DNA of 64,000 bases, taken from positions 1,922,001 through 1,986,000 of the forward strand of contig NZ_CP114058.1 of assembly GCF_026967475.1 (NCBI RefSeq), written 5' to 3'. Each line of letters begins with the position of its first letter. The first letter of the stretch is position 1. Below are positions 19,714-28,649 of this stretch, one piece after another. The notes under the pieces were generated by a model that did no database searches, was not told the origin of the DNA, and saw only the letters and a program-made list of their open reading frames with translations. Origin of the DNA: Rouxiella chamberiensis. Lineage in GTDB: Bacteria; Pseudomonadota; Gammaproteobacteria; Enterobacterales; Enterobacteriaceae. Position numbers and translations under genes: made by a program.

Positions 19714-20412
19714 GTGACTCAACGAGTAGCGCTGATAACAGGGGCGAGCCGAGGAATTGGGCGACAGGTAGCGCATCATTTCGCACAGCAAGGTTATAGC
19801 TTGATTCTGCTGGCGCGGGATGCCAATAAGCTGGATGCCGTTGCAAAATCGCTGTCGTTGCACGCGTCTCAAAGGGTGCAGACACTGGCGGTCGATCTCT
19901 GCGATGCCGCGGCGGTCGCGCAGCAGGTGAGCGCGCTGCTTTGCGCATTGCCTCAGTTGGACGTGCTGGTCAATGCCGCCGGTATTTTTCGCCCGGGTTC
20001 AAGCCGCGCGACGCTGAGTGATTTTTCCGCGATGCTGGACATTAACGTCACCGCGATTCATCACCTGTGTCAACTGTGTATTCCCGCACTTTCCCGCGCG
20101 GCACCGGGGCGTATTTTCAACCTGTCTTCCGTCAGCGGCCTGCAACCTTTTGGCGGCATTGCCGGATACGCGGCCAGCAAACATGCGCTGGTCGGCTACA
20201 GTCTGTCGTTAAGTCGTGAACTGGCGTCGCAAAATGTTCGCGTCACGGTGCTGTGCCCGGATGTGGTCGATACGGACATGTCGCAGGGTTCGGGTTTGAG
20301 CCCTCAGGAGATGATTGAAACCGCAGATATTTGTCGGGCAATTGAATTTGTTATGTCTTTATCACCGGCAGCAATGGTTGAACAACTGACCATTGGACGA
20401 GTAAGAAAATAA
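19714..20412 (+). CDS. SDR family oxidoreductase (FabG-like)
   Basis: Classical short-chain dehydrogenase of 232 residues. The NAD(P)-binding motif TGASRGIG is at 10-17, NAAG lies further in, and the catalytic Ser-Tyr-Lys set is in NLSSVSG and GYAASKHA. The start is GTG at 19714 behind AAGGG. It is the first gene of an operon and the biotin ligase ATG directly follows its stop. Fatty-acid type genes (thiolase, enoyl reductase, acyl ligase, thioesterase) lie 3-7 kb downstream, so a 3-oxoacyl reductase role fits. The substrate is inferred, not shown. Confidence 0.85.
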   Translation: MTQRVALITGASRGIGRQVAHHFAQQGYSLILLARDANKLDAVAKSLSLHASQRVQTLAVDLCDAAAVAQQVSALLCALPQLDVLVNAAGIFRPGSSRATLSDFSAMLDINVTAIHHLCQLCIPALSRAAPGRIFNLSSVSGLQPFGGIAGYAASKHALVGYSLSLSRELASQNVRVTVLCPDVVDTDMSQGSGLSPQEMIETADICRAIEFVMSLSPAAMVEQLTIGRVRK

Positions 20413-21133
20413 ATGGAAATCAGTTTCTACAAAGAAGTCGACAGCACCAACAGCGAAGCGAAAAGACAGGTCGACGGCGGCAAGGCACCCGGCTTTGCCA
20501 TTGCTTCGGGCAGACAAACGGCAGGTCGCGGGCGCTTTGACCGCGTGTGGCAAACCCCTGACGGCAACCTCGCGTTGACCTTCGCCATCACCGCCCCGCT
20601 TTCTCGCCCTGATCTGGCGACGCTTGCGTTAATGACCGGTCTTGCCCTGCATGACGTGATTCAACCCCTGCTTTCAGCACGGGCCACGGCAAAAATAAAA
20701 TGGCCCAACGATCTGCTAATTAATGGTCACAAAGTTTCTGGCACTTTGATCGAACTGGTCGGCAAAGTTCTTTACGTCGGCATTGGTGTTAATCTGGTCA
20801 GCCGCCCTGAAAATGTGCCTTACGAGACGTTTTCGCTGGCCGATGAGGTTGATATTTCGCTGGAAGCGCTGGCGCAGGCCATTACCGGTTCGCTGGAGCC
20901 ACTACCTTGCGCAATGGCTGGAATCCGGTTTCGCGCCGCTTTGCGAAAATTATAATCGCCACCTGTTCGGACGCGGCGACAAGCTGCGTATTTCGCTCGA
21001 CCGCGATCGCAGCGAATGGGGTTCAGGTGTCTGCACGGCGGTAACGCCCGAGGGGCATCTTTGTCTCGCCGACGGCGAAGGCAACGTGACACGTTACAAT
21101 GCTGGCGATATCGATATCATCCGCACTCTTTAA
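20413..21133 (+). CDS. Biotin–protein ligase without DNA-binding domain, interrupted by a frameshift
   Basis: Attaches biotin to acetyl-CoA carboxylase-type carrier proteins via biotinyl-AMP. Motifs are TAGRGRFDRVW (adenylate-binding GRGR loop) and KWPNDLLINGHKVSG with the catalytic lysine. The C-terminal SH3-like domain (GVCTAVTPEGHLCLADGEGN) is also present. An indel near 20900 shifts the frame between ITGSLE and HYLAQWLESGF; restored length is about 240 residues. It lacks the N-terminal helix-turn-helix of BirA, so it cannot be the biotin repressor. It lies immediately before the biotin transporter genes. Confidence 0.88.
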
Positions 21134-21160
21134 GCCGCCTTCACAGTGAGAAATCAGCCC

Positions 21161-21835
21161 ATGCTGGAATTAAAACAGGTGTCGCACGCCTTTGGCGACC
21201 GTCAGGTGCTCAGGGATATCAGCCTGCAACTTTCTGAAAAACGCATCGGCGTGGTGGGCAGCAACGGCTGTGGCAAGAGCACGTTCGCGCGCCTGCTCAA
21301 CGGTTTGCTAATCCCCGACAGTGGCGATGTTATTGTCGACGGCCTGAATACCCGTGATGAAGGCAAAGCCGTGCGCCGCAAGGTCGGTTTCGTTTTTCAG
21401 AATCCCGACAATCAAATCGTTTTCCCTATCGTGGAAGAAGATCTCGCCTTCGGCATGAAAAACCTGCGCCTGCCGAAAGAGGTGATTCAACAGCGTATCG
21501 ATGACACTTTGGCGCGCTACGATATGGAATCCTTTCGAGAACATCCGTCGCATTTGCTGAGCGGCGGACAAAAACAGTTGATGGCGATTTCGGGCGTGTT
21601 GGTCATGCAACCTGATTACATCGTGTTTGACGAGCCGACGACCCTTCTGGATCTGCGTAATAAAAAACGCATTGCCCAGGCCATAGACGAGATGGAACAG
21701 AAAATCATTGTGGTGTCCCATGATCTCGATTTTTTGCAGGGATTTGATCGGGTGCTGGTATTTGAAGGCGGAAAAATTGTGGTCGACGATGTGCCCTCCG
21801 TGGCGCTTGCGGCTTATGTACGGATGATGTCATGA
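21161..21835 (+). CDS. bioM: Biotin ECF transporter ATPase BioM
   Basis: ATPase subunit of the BioMNY energy-coupling-factor biotin importer, at the cytoplasmic face of the membrane. Walker A is GSNGCGKST, the Q-loop is [11 protein letters not shown], the signature is LLSGGQKQ, Walker B is YIVFDEP and the switch His is in VVSHDLD. I start it at the ATG at 21161 ([11 protein letters not shown]), although an in-frame GTG lies 15 nt upstream. Its stop overlaps the bioN start by ATGA, so the two are coupled. Confidence 0.9.
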   Translation: MLELKQVSHAFGDRQVLRDISLQLSEKRIGVVGSNGCGKSTFARLLNGLLIPDSGDVIVDGLNTRDEGKAVRRKVGFVFQNPDNQIVFPIVEEDLAFGMKNLRLPKEVIQQRIDDTLARYDMESFREHPSHLLSGGQKQLMAISGVLVMQPDYIVFDEPTTLLDLRNKKRIAQAIDEMEQKIIVVSHDLDFLQGFDRVLVFEGGKIVVDDVPSVALAAYVRMMS

Positions 21836-22473
21836 CCCTCAGCGACTATATTCCCGGCCGCTCGTGGATTCACCGCACGCCGCCCGGATTAAAGCTTATC
21901 TTATTAGCGGTATTGGGTACCCTGCTGTTTGTGTATCCTGACTGGCGCATTGCAGGAGTTAGTCTTGCCGTTATCGTGCTGCTTTATCCACTGGCCGGAA
22001 TCAAGCTGAAAGTGATGCTGGCACAAATAAAACCGATGCTGGTCATCCTGCTGGTGCTCTTTGTTGTGCAGTGGTTAATCGTCAATGCGCAATCGGGGTT
22101 ACTGGTTGTCTTAAGGCTTAGTGCGTTATTACTGATGGCTTCGTTGATTACACTGACGACGCGCAGTTCAGATATGATAGAGGCGCTGGAAAAAAGGCTG
22201 ACCTGGTTATATTTCGTCGGTATCAATCCGGCAAAAATAAGTCTGGCGCTGTCTCTGGCGCTGCGATTTATTCCGGTGCTGGCCGCCATCACTCAGGAAG
22301 TGCGTGAAGCGCAGAAAGCGCGCGGCCTGAATCACAGTGTCATTGCCGTGGCAATTCCGGTAATTATTCGCACGTTGAAAATGGCCGACAGCATTGCCGC
22401 CGCGCTCGAAGCGCGTGCCTACGACCCGCAGTCACCCTATCGCCGTAAACACTCCGCCAAAAAAGAGAATTAA
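21832..22473 (+). CDS. bioN: Biotin ECF transporter transmembrane subunit BioN
   Basis: The T-component (CbiQ family) that links BioM to BioY. It has 213 residues with four to five membrane segments, starting with [20 protein letters not shown]. The cytoplasmic coupling motif region [11 protein letters not shown] and the later [10 protein letters not shown] match the paired Ala-Arg-Gly/Ala-Arg-Ala signatures of ECF T-components that contact the ATPase. The start overlaps bioM, and the stop is followed 1 nt later by the bioY start. Confidence 0.9.
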   Translation: MTLSDYIPGRSWIHRTPPGLKLILLAVLGTLLFVYPDWRIAGVSLAVIVLLYPLAGIKLKVMLAQIKPMLVILLVLFVVQWLIVNAQSGLLVVLRLSALLLMASLITLTTRSSDMIEALEKRLTWLYFVGINPAKISLALSLALRFIPVLAAITQEVREAQKARGLNHSVIAVAIPVIIRTLKMADSIAAALEARAYDPQSPYRRKHSAKKEN

Positions 22474-22474
22474 G

Positions 22475-23023
22475 ATGTCGACGAAAGATATTGTCTATAT
22501 TGCCTTATTCGCTGCAATCACGGCCGCGATGGGCCTGTTTCCGGCCTTCACATTGCCGATTATTGCCGTGCCGATTACCGCACAATCAATGGGGCCAATG
22601 CTGGCCGGTGCGATTGCCGGAGCAAAACGCGGCGCGCTGGCGATGGTGCTGTTTGACCTGCTGGTCATGGTGGGCTTGCCGCTGCTGGCCGGTGGACGCG
22701 GCGGTCTGGGTATTTTCATGGGCCCGAGTGGCGGATTTATCTTGGCATGGCCGATTGCCGCACTCGTGATAGGCTATTTGTATGAGAAGAATATCCGTTC
22801 ATTGTCTGTCGCCAAAGAGGCGTTATTCATTACGCTTGGCGGTATCGTAATTATCTATTCTTCCGGCATTCCGTGGATTGCCGCCTTTGCTAAAATTACG
22901 TTGAGCCAGGCGGCAATAGGTGCGATGGGCTTTATTCCAGGCGATATTGTTAAAGTTATTCTTGCCGTGCTTATCGTCAGACCGGTTCGTAAAGCTTATC
23001 CGACCTTGACGGCGCGTAAATAA
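22475..23023 (+). CDS. bioY: Biotin transporter substrate-binding subunit BioY
   Basis: S-component that binds biotin in the membrane. It has 182 residues and about six membrane helices (IVYIALFAAITAAMGLFPAF onward). The conserved loops PITAQSMGPMLAGAI and GRGGLGIFMGPSGGF are characteristic of BioY. The ATG at 22475 is chosen over an internal start inside bioN. It is last in the SDR–ligase–bioMNY operon and is followed by a hairpin terminator. The three subunits plus the biotin ligase give a biotin uptake and use unit. Confidence 0.93.
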   Translation: MSTKDIVYIALFAAITAAMGLFPAFTLPIIAVPITAQSMGPMLAGAIAGAKRGALAMVLFDLLVMVGLPLLAGGRGGLGIFMGPSGGFILAWPIAALVIGYLYEKNIRSLSVAKEALFITLGGIVIIYSSGIPWIAAFAKITLSQAAIGAMGFIPGDIVKVILAVLIVRPVRKAYPTLTARK

Positions 23024-23053
23024 CAAAAACCCTGTTGCTCAAATCATAAAAAA

Positions 23054-23077
23054 AGCGGCTCGTGGATGACGGCCGCT
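23054..23077. terminator. Hairpin terminator between bioY and the MDR gene
   Basis: A 6-bp stem (AGCGGC / GCCGCT) with a 12-nt loop is flanked by an A-run on the left and GTTTTATT on the right. It therefore fits termination of both convergent transcripts, though the stem is short. Confidence 0.65.
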
Positions 23078-23100
23078 GTTTTATTGACGCATACTCTGTT

Positions 23101-24090
23101 TTATATTTCGATCAGAATCTTGCCTTTTAGTTCGCCGGAAAGTGCGGCGTCTATGGCATCGGCAATATTCTCGAGCCTGAATGCGGTGGCAATATCGGTG
23201 TGAACAATGCCATCACGAATCAACGCCATTACCTCATCGATTTTCCGCTGCACCACCGGTTTTTCCTGACTGTGGATCCACTGGCGGAGATGGAAATTCA
23301 TAAAGCGAATATCGGGACGCGTACGCCAGAACTGCGGCGGCACGGGCTTTCCAGACAGTAATCCGTAATGAATAAACTGGCCGCCCGGAATCAAGACCTC
23401 GGCAAAGGTCAGCGACTCTTCACCGCCAATACAGTCGAAAATGGCGTCTACGCCGCCGCTGCGCTTGATGCGCTCCAGCGCCTGCGAATAATCTTGACCA
23501 CCGGAATTTAAAACCGATTCAACCTGAAAATCGTCGAAAAGGGCAAGGTTTTCGGCTTTACGCACCACGGCAATCGGGGTAAGGCGCAGCGTATTGGCGA
23601 TACGAATCAACATCTTGCCAATAGCGGAATTGGCCGCATTGATGAGAATACGTTGACCCGGCCTGAAATCCAGCGCTTCCGTTAACATCAGCAATGCCGT
23701 CATCGGATTGACATAGCTATTCACCGCCTGGCGGTCGCTGATAAAGTCCGGCAGCGTAAAACACCACTCGGGTCTGGTATCTTTGAAGGTCTGCCAGTTG
23801 CCCATGCTGCCGATAGGCAACACACGCTGGCCGACGGGAAGACGTGCGCCGTCCGGTGCCTGAATGATAGCGCCAACCCCTTCAAAACCCGGCACAAAGG
23901 GCACGGAAATCCGCGAGCGGTACGCGCCGGAAATAGTAATGATGTCTGAAGGATTAATGGTGGCATAGACCATTTTAACGCGGGCATCGCCTGCCGCGAG
24001 GGGCGGCAACGGCAGTTGCTCAAGCTGTACCACGTCCTGAATTGGCCCGAACTCTCTGACTATTGCTCTGGTGAGCGCTTTATCTTTCAT
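23101..24090 (-). CDS. MDR-family 2-enoyl thioester reductase-like oxidoreductase
   Basis: A zinc-free medium-chain dehydrogenase/reductase of 329 residues, of the quinone-oxidoreductase / enoyl-thioester-reductase (ETR/MECR-like) branch. Visible motifs are VYATINPSDIITISG (substrate-binding), VPGFEGVGAI, and the cofactor loop LINAANSAIGKMLI. In ETRs the Tyr/Asn of the first motif region acts on 2-enoyl-CoA or -ACP. It lies between bioMNY and the thioesterase–ligase–thiolase operon, with only 44 bp to the divergent thioesterase start. This suggests shared control and a role in the same acyl pathway. Quinone reductase activity is the alternative. Confidence 0.78.
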   Translation of the reverse strand: MKDKALTRAIVREFGPIQDVVQLEQLPLPPLAAGDARVKMVYATINPSDIITISGAYRSRISVPFVPGFEGVGAIIQAPDGARLPVGQRVLPIGSMGNWQTFKDTRPEWCFTLPDFISDRQAVNSYVNPMTALLMLTEALDFRPGQRILINAANSAIGKMLIRIANTLRLTPIAVVRKAENLALFDDFQVESVLNSGGQDYSQALERIKRSGGVDAIFDCIGGEESLTFAEVLIPGGQFIHYGLLSGKPVPPQFWRTRPDIRFMNFHLRQWIHSQEKPVVQRKIDEVMALIRDGIVHTDIATAFRLENIADAIDAALSGELKGKILIEI

Positions 24091-24134
24091 GTAACATTTT
24101 CTTCAGAGAAAACCGCTAAGGGGTATGAGTTTTA

Positions 24135-24569
24135 ATGAGTCAACATCATGAGATCGATGCGTTTCGAGTGTCAATGCGAGATATTGATCTCAATGGTCAC
24201 GTGCATAATTCCGTGTATCTGGATTACTTCGAAGATGCGGTCGTCAATCAATTACGCGCCTATGACCTGCTCCCGTATTTCCGACCGGCAACGTCCGGCG
24301 TATCCTACCATGTCAAAAAATGCGAGGCAATTTTTCTCCACCCGTTGACGGTCGACGATATGATAATTCCGGCTGTCTTTATCGAGAAGCTCGGAAATAG
24401 CAGTTTAATCTTTAATATCAAATTGGAAATTAAAGATAAAAAGGTTATTTGCGCCGAAGGGAAACTGGTTTGGGTGTGTGTAAATATTGATGATAATAAA
24501 CCGCGTCCTATTCCTGAAGAAACACGTGAACGGCTAACCGCTAATTTCTCGTTTATCGAGGCGGTATAA
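24135..24569 (+). CDS. Acyl-CoA/ACP thioesterase (hot-dog fold)
   Basis: A 144-residue hot-dog thioesterase of the 4HBT/FAT-like group. The catalytic region is VSMRDIDLNGHVHNSVYLDYFEDA, with the acidic and Asn/His residues that activate water. It is the first gene of a three-gene operon; the next start is 3 nt past its stop. It should release free acids from CoA or ACP thioesters in the same pathway as the adjacent ligase and thiolase. Chain length is unknown. Confidence 0.82.
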   Translation: MSQHHEIDAFRVSMRDIDLNGHVHNSVYLDYFEDAVVNQLRAYDLLPYFRPATSGVSYHVKKCEAIFLHPLTVDDMIIPAVFIEKLGNSSLIFNIKLEIKDKKVICAEGKLVWVCVNIDDNKPRPIPEETRERLTANFSFIEAV

Positions 24570-24572
24570 TTT

Positions 24573-26066
24573 ATGCCGGTTCATGACAAGGTCAAACAGC
24601 ACGCTGAAACGCAGGGTTCGCGTATTGCCATTAATATGGAGGGGCAAACGCTGAACTGGCAACAGTTGTGGCAGCAATCACTCTCGATTTTCTGCGCAAT
24701 TAATGACGTTCTGCCCGTTTCGCCCGAGCCAAAGGCGTCAGTGATCGCCGTTGCGTTGGGCAACGATTTGGCATTTGCTCCGGCCTGGTTGGCGGCGACC
24801 GCCAATACCTACACGTGCGCGGTTATCGATCCGCACTTGCCGGGCGAACAGCTTTCGGATGTTTTTGGCCGTCTTTTGCCTGACCTCCTGCTGGTGAGAA
24901 GCTCCCAAACTTCCTTGATAACGCTGGCGAAAGCCCTGAATATTGCCGTGCTGGATGTCGATAATCTTTCGACCGAGGCAGATAACGCGGCGCGCCGGCA
25001 GTTTATTGCCCAGATGGATGCCGCCACGCCTTTTCTGGTCAACTTCACGTCGGGTACCACCAGCACGCCCAAGGCATTTAGCCGTTCTCGACACTCGTGG
25101 CGGGTGAGTTTTAGAAATGGCCGGCAGATTTTCGACCTGGCTTCCACGTCGTCCACCCTTTTTCCGGGTCCGCTATTTCATGGCATCGGGCTATATTGTC
25201 TCAATGAAGCGCTGGACGCCGGTCATACCTTCTATTGCATGCAGAAATGGGATGCCGCCACGGCGCTAGAACGGCTTGCCCGAGATGAAATTACTCGTCT
25301 GGTGCTGGTGCCAACGATGCTGAGCGCCTTCGCGCGGCTGGAAACGGCGAGCATCGGCACGGTCACGCATCTGCTTAGCGCAGGCGCAAAACTCGAGATG
25401 AATCATTTTCGTCAGGCCCGAGAGATATTTCCGCACGCAAAGATTCAGGAATATTATGGCGCGTCTGAACTCGGCTTTATTGCCGTGTCTTCATTGACCG
25501 ACCAAAATGTCGATGCGCAAATAGCGACCGTCGGCCTGCCCTTTCCCGAAGTCAGTTGGTCTATTCACGACCGCGAGGGAAACCTTTTGCCAAACGGTAC
25601 GCCAGGCACGATATTTCTGCAAAGTGAACAGGTCTGCTCGGGTTATTTATGGGGCGATGATGGCCAGGCGTTTTGCAATAAACCCTGGGGATCGACGGTC
25701 CATGATATGGGGTATATTGACGATGCCGGCCGCCTTGTGGTGATTGGCCGCAGTGGGGACATGATAGTCAGCGGGGGCAATAATATTTACCTCTCGGAAG
25801 TGGAATCTGTTATCAAATCGCTGGCCGGAATCACTGAAGCCGCGGTGCTGGCAATTGACGACGATTATCGTGGCAAGACACTGGTAGCCTTTATTGAAAG
25901 CCCGTCTCTCGACGTGGCGCAATTACCTGCGTTGTGTCTGGCGCGGCTCGCCAAATATAAATTACCTTCCCGCTTTATCCCCCTCACGCAGTGGCCGTTG
26001 ACGCCAAGCGGGAAAATCAAACGCGCCGTGCTCGGGCAGAGGTTCATCAATCATGAATTCGAATGA
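24573..26066 (+). CDS. AMP-dependent acyl-CoA synthetase/ligase
   Basis: A 497-residue member of the adenylate-forming superfamily that activates a carboxylic acid with ATP. The phosphate loop is NFTSGTTSTPKAF, the aromatic/Thr motif is EYYGASELGF, and the hinge region is GRSGDMIVSGGNNIYLSEVE. The C-terminal catalytic lysine is in PSGKIKRAVL. No carrier domain is attached. The stop overlaps the thiolase start by 14 bp. It has the size of fatty-acid or aryl ligases; the specificity cannot be read. Confidence 0.85.
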   Translation: MPVHDKVKQHAETQGSRIAINMEGQTLNWQQLWQQSLSIFCAINDVLPVSPEPKASVIAVALGNDLAFAPAWLAATANTYTCAVIDPHLPGEQLSDVFGRLLPDLLLVRSSQTSLITLAKALNIAVLDVDNLSTEADNAARRQFIAQMDAATPFLVNFTSGTTSTPKAFSRSRHSWRVSFRNGRQIFDLASTSSTLFPGPLFHGIGLYCLNEALDAGHTFYCMQKWDAATALERLARDEITRLVLVPTMLSAFARLETASIGTVTHLLSAGAKLEMNHFRQAREIFPHAKIQEYYGASELGFIAVSSLTDQNVDAQIATVGLPFPEVSWSIHDREGNLLPNGTPGTIFLQSEQVCSGYLWGDDGQAFCNKPWGSTVHDMGYIDDAGRLVVIGRSGDMIVSGGNNIYLSEVESVIKSLAGITEAAVLAIDDDYRGKTLVAFIESPSLDVAQLPALCLARLAKYKLPSRFIPLTQWPLTPSGKIKRAVLGQRFINHEFE

Positions 26067-27275
26067 CGTTCCACTCTATTATCAGCCAGAAGACGATCAG
26101 CAACCCGTCATCGTCAAGGCCTACCGCACGGCCATCGGCAAGGCCTACGGCATGTATGCCACGGTCAGTATGGAGGCGCTGCTCGCGCCGCTGTTTACCA
26201 GAATACTGGATGAATCCCGTGTAGAGGCGGCACACATCGATGAAGTGATTATCGGCAATGCCACCGGCGGCGGCGGAAACATCGCCCGCCTGGCGGCGCT
26301 GCATGCCGGATTGCCGGTTTCCGTGCCCGCCGTAACACTCGACCGTCAATGTGGTTCGGGACTTGAGGCAATGATTCATGCCTGCCGTCTGGTTCAGGCC
26401 GGAGCCGGTGACTGTTATCTGGCCGGAGGCGTCGAGAGTGTCAGTACCGCGCCGTGGCGGGTCGAAAAACCGCACAGCCTGAAACAGATGCCGCGTTTTT
26501 ATGCCCGTGCGCGTTTTTCTCCTGACGAAATCGGCGATCCGGATATGGGATTCGCCGCCGAGAATGTCGCGCGGCAGGGCAATATCTCGCGAGAAAGGCA
26601 GGATCTTTTTGCTTTGCGCAGCCACCAGCGCGCATTGGCAGCCCGTGACAAAGGGCTGTTCGACGACGAAATAGTCAGCGTTTTGGTCGAGGGCAAAACC
26701 GTGAAGATAGACGAGTGTCCGCGCCCGACCATTTCCCTTGCCGGACTCGAAAAACTGAACCCCGTGTTTTCAGTCGATGGGAGTGTGACGGCCGGAAACT
26801 GCTGCCCGGTCAACGACGGTGCCTCGCTGCTCCTGGTGTTAAGCCGCAAAAAGGCGCGGAACTCGGCTTCACGCGCGGGTTGCTGTTTGTCGATGCCAGC
26901 AGCGCGGGTGTCGATCCCAACTATCTGGGCCTGGGTCCGGTGCCGTCGACGCAAAAATTATTGTCTCGACAGAAGGCGCTCACGCTGGATGATGTGGGCA
27001 CCATTGAATTCAACGAAGCCTTTGCCGCGCAGGTGCTGGGGTCTGTCGACCAGCTTGGCCTGGACGAACAGCGCATCAATTTACAGGGTGGCGCCATCGC
27101 GTTGGGCCATCCGTATGGTGCCTCGGGCGGCATCATGGTGACGCGGCTTTTCAGTCAGTTGATAAGACAGCAAACGGCGGCGCAGAATCAGCAACACTCC
27201 CCGTTTGCCATGGCGATGCTGGGCATTGCGGGCGGTCTGGGGCTGACCGCGCTGTTCAAAGCCACGCAGATTTAA
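26053..27275 (+). CDS. Thiolase-family protein, interrupted by a frameshift, lacking the second catalytic Cys
   Basis: A thiolase (acetyl-CoA C-acyltransferase) homologue of about 407 residues. The nucleophile C100 sits in LDRQCGSGLEA, the active-site Asn/Glu region is IEFNEAFAAQ, and the His is in GGAIALGHPYGASGG. The final motif, normally CxGGGxG with a proton-transferring Cys, reads MLGIAGGLGL, so that Cys is replaced by Gly. An indel near 26855, by an A-run, breaks the frame before AELGFTRGLLFVDAS. It is the last gene of the thioesterase–ligase–thiolase operon. The substitution may mean altered chemistry rather than ordinary Claisen condensation. Confidence 0.82.
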
Positions 27276-27284
27276 ACCTTGCCA

Positions 27285-28169
27285 TCAATTTCCCTGTAAT
27301 TCCCACAGCTTGTGGCGAATTAGCTGCTGCAACCCCAGCGCGACCTGCGACTGGGGTTGGTCACGGCGACTGAGTAAAATCACGTCAAAAGGCAGCGGTT
27401 CAATCACCGGCACAATCTTCAACTGATGGAGATAGCGGCGGGCAGTAAAGGTATCTACGACCCCCACGCCGCCACCGGCCAGCACCATATCGGCAATAAC
27501 CGAATAGGTCTTGATGTGCAGCGAGGCGCGCGGAGTAAGTCCCTGCTCACGTAACACGCGATTCAACACCTGTCCGAGGGGATCCTGCTGTTGCAGCATC
27601 AGCAGATTGTTTTCACTCAACCACTGTAGGGAAACCGGGCCGTCTATCGGGCAATCCAGGGGCAGCAGCGCAACCATATTGGCGGTGAAAAGGGTTTCGG
27701 ATACCAGTTCGGCCGAAACCTGCTCGCCAAACGCCAGCGCGAAATCCATTTTATACTGCAACAGATCCTGACTTAACGTATTAAAATGTCCGGTCACCAG
27801 TTCGACCGTACCTGCCGGTGTTTTTTTATGGAAATCAACCAGTACCGGGGCCATCACGCTGTGTCCGAGCGCGTGCGCCGAACCGATTCTTACGTGTTGA
27901 CCCTCGCCCTGACGCAACTGCTCCGCCAGAAAACCAATGGCCTGAATATGGCTGAACAGCGCCTCGACTTCGGGCATCAGGCGGCGGCCTTCGGGCGTGA
28001 TGATCAATCCCTGCGGCGTGCGGTCAAACAAATTAAACCCGAGTTGCTGCTCGGCATGATTCAACACGCGGCTGACGTTCGGCTGCGAAACATTCAGCAA
28101 CCGTGCCGCGCCGCTGACACTCCCAGCCTGCAAAACCGCCTGAAATACCTCGATATGACGCAAACGCAT
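27285..28169 (-). CDS. LysR-type transcriptional regulator
   Basis: A 294-residue LysR-family regulator. The winged helix-turn-helix at about 1-60 includes FQAVLQAGSVSGAARLLNVSQPNVSR-like spacing, ending LNHAEQQLG. The effector-binding domain follows (RIGSAHALGHSV and onward). It is convergent with the thiolase operon and lies upstream of, and on the same strand as, nothing obvious. Plausible targets are the minus-strand peptide operon to its right or the acyl genes to its left. The target is not determinable from sequence. Confidence 0.88.
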   Translation of the reverse strand: MRLRHIEVFQAVLQAGSVSGAARLLNVSQPNVSRVLNHAEQQLGFNLFDRTPQGLIITPEGRRLMPEVEALFSHIQAIGFLAEQLRQGEGQHVRIGSAHALGHSVMAPVLVDFHKKTPAGTVELVTGHFNTLSQDLLQYKMDFALAFGEQVSAELVSETLFTANMVALLPLDCPIDGPVSLQWLSENNLLMLQQQDPLGQVLNRVLREQGLTPRASLHIKTYSVIADMVLAGGGVGVVDTFTARRYLHQLKIVPVIEPLPFDVILLSRRDQPQSQVALGLQQLIRHKLWELQGN

Positions 28170-28378
28170 ACAGCTAGACTCCTGAAAACGACACTGGCCT
28201 CAAAGTTTGGGAAGACATCCTGACAGATTTTGATAAATCTGGCTTTGCCAAATTAACAGTAGATTTGCTTTATCGATAAAACACGCTGTCTGTATTTCAG
28301 GCATTGACCCTTGATACAATAGATTGATAATTCATTGATAAATGATGAATTATTTCAACAATTAATCAAGGAACGAAC

Positions 28379-28438
28379 ATGCTGCTTACAGAACTTTGGA
28401 AGTGGTCAATGATTCTCTCTGTTTTCTGCAATCACTGA
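28379..28438 (+). CDS. Possible 19-residue small protein or leader peptide
   Basis: ATG at 28379 preceded by AAGGA at a spacing of 6-7 nt, encoding MLLTELWKWSMILSVFCNH then TGA. The peptide is hydrophobic with two Trp. The good ribosome binding site is the only support; no homologue is known to me and no gene follows on this strand. Confidence 0.25.
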   Translation: MLLTELWKWSMILSVFCNH

Positions 28439-28613
28439 TTAACTATGGTTTTAGGTTGTTTCATGAAAATGAAGCAGTGACGCATGCAAATATTCAGGCG
28501 GATGACGCGTGACGAAATGCGCGCCGTCATGTTGTCGAATGCCAAAGTTTCAATGTCTGAAAAATAACGAGTGATCTCACCTGAACTCATTGGTGAAGAA
28601 AAACCAGTAAAAA

Positions 28614-28633
28614 GCGAGGAGAACTCCCCTCGC
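28614..28633 (-). terminator. Terminator of the peptide/D-amino-acid operon
   Basis: The stem GCGAGG / CCTCGC (extended by AG/CC-side pairing) with a short loop is followed on the minus strand by CTTTTTAC. It lies 17 nt past the aminotransferase stop and would end the long minus-strand operon. Confidence 0.8.
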
Positions 28634-28649
28634 GTTTATCTGCCCTTCC

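Larger units (their letters stand above)
28170..28649. other. AT-rich regulatory interval with a short ORF
   Basis: 480 bp between the lysR start and the aminotransferase terminator. It holds the lysR promoter, an AT-rich dyad near 28331-28353 (AATTCAT…ATGATGAATT) that could be an operator, and a 19-codon ORF described separately. Nothing else was recognised. Confidence 0.45.
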
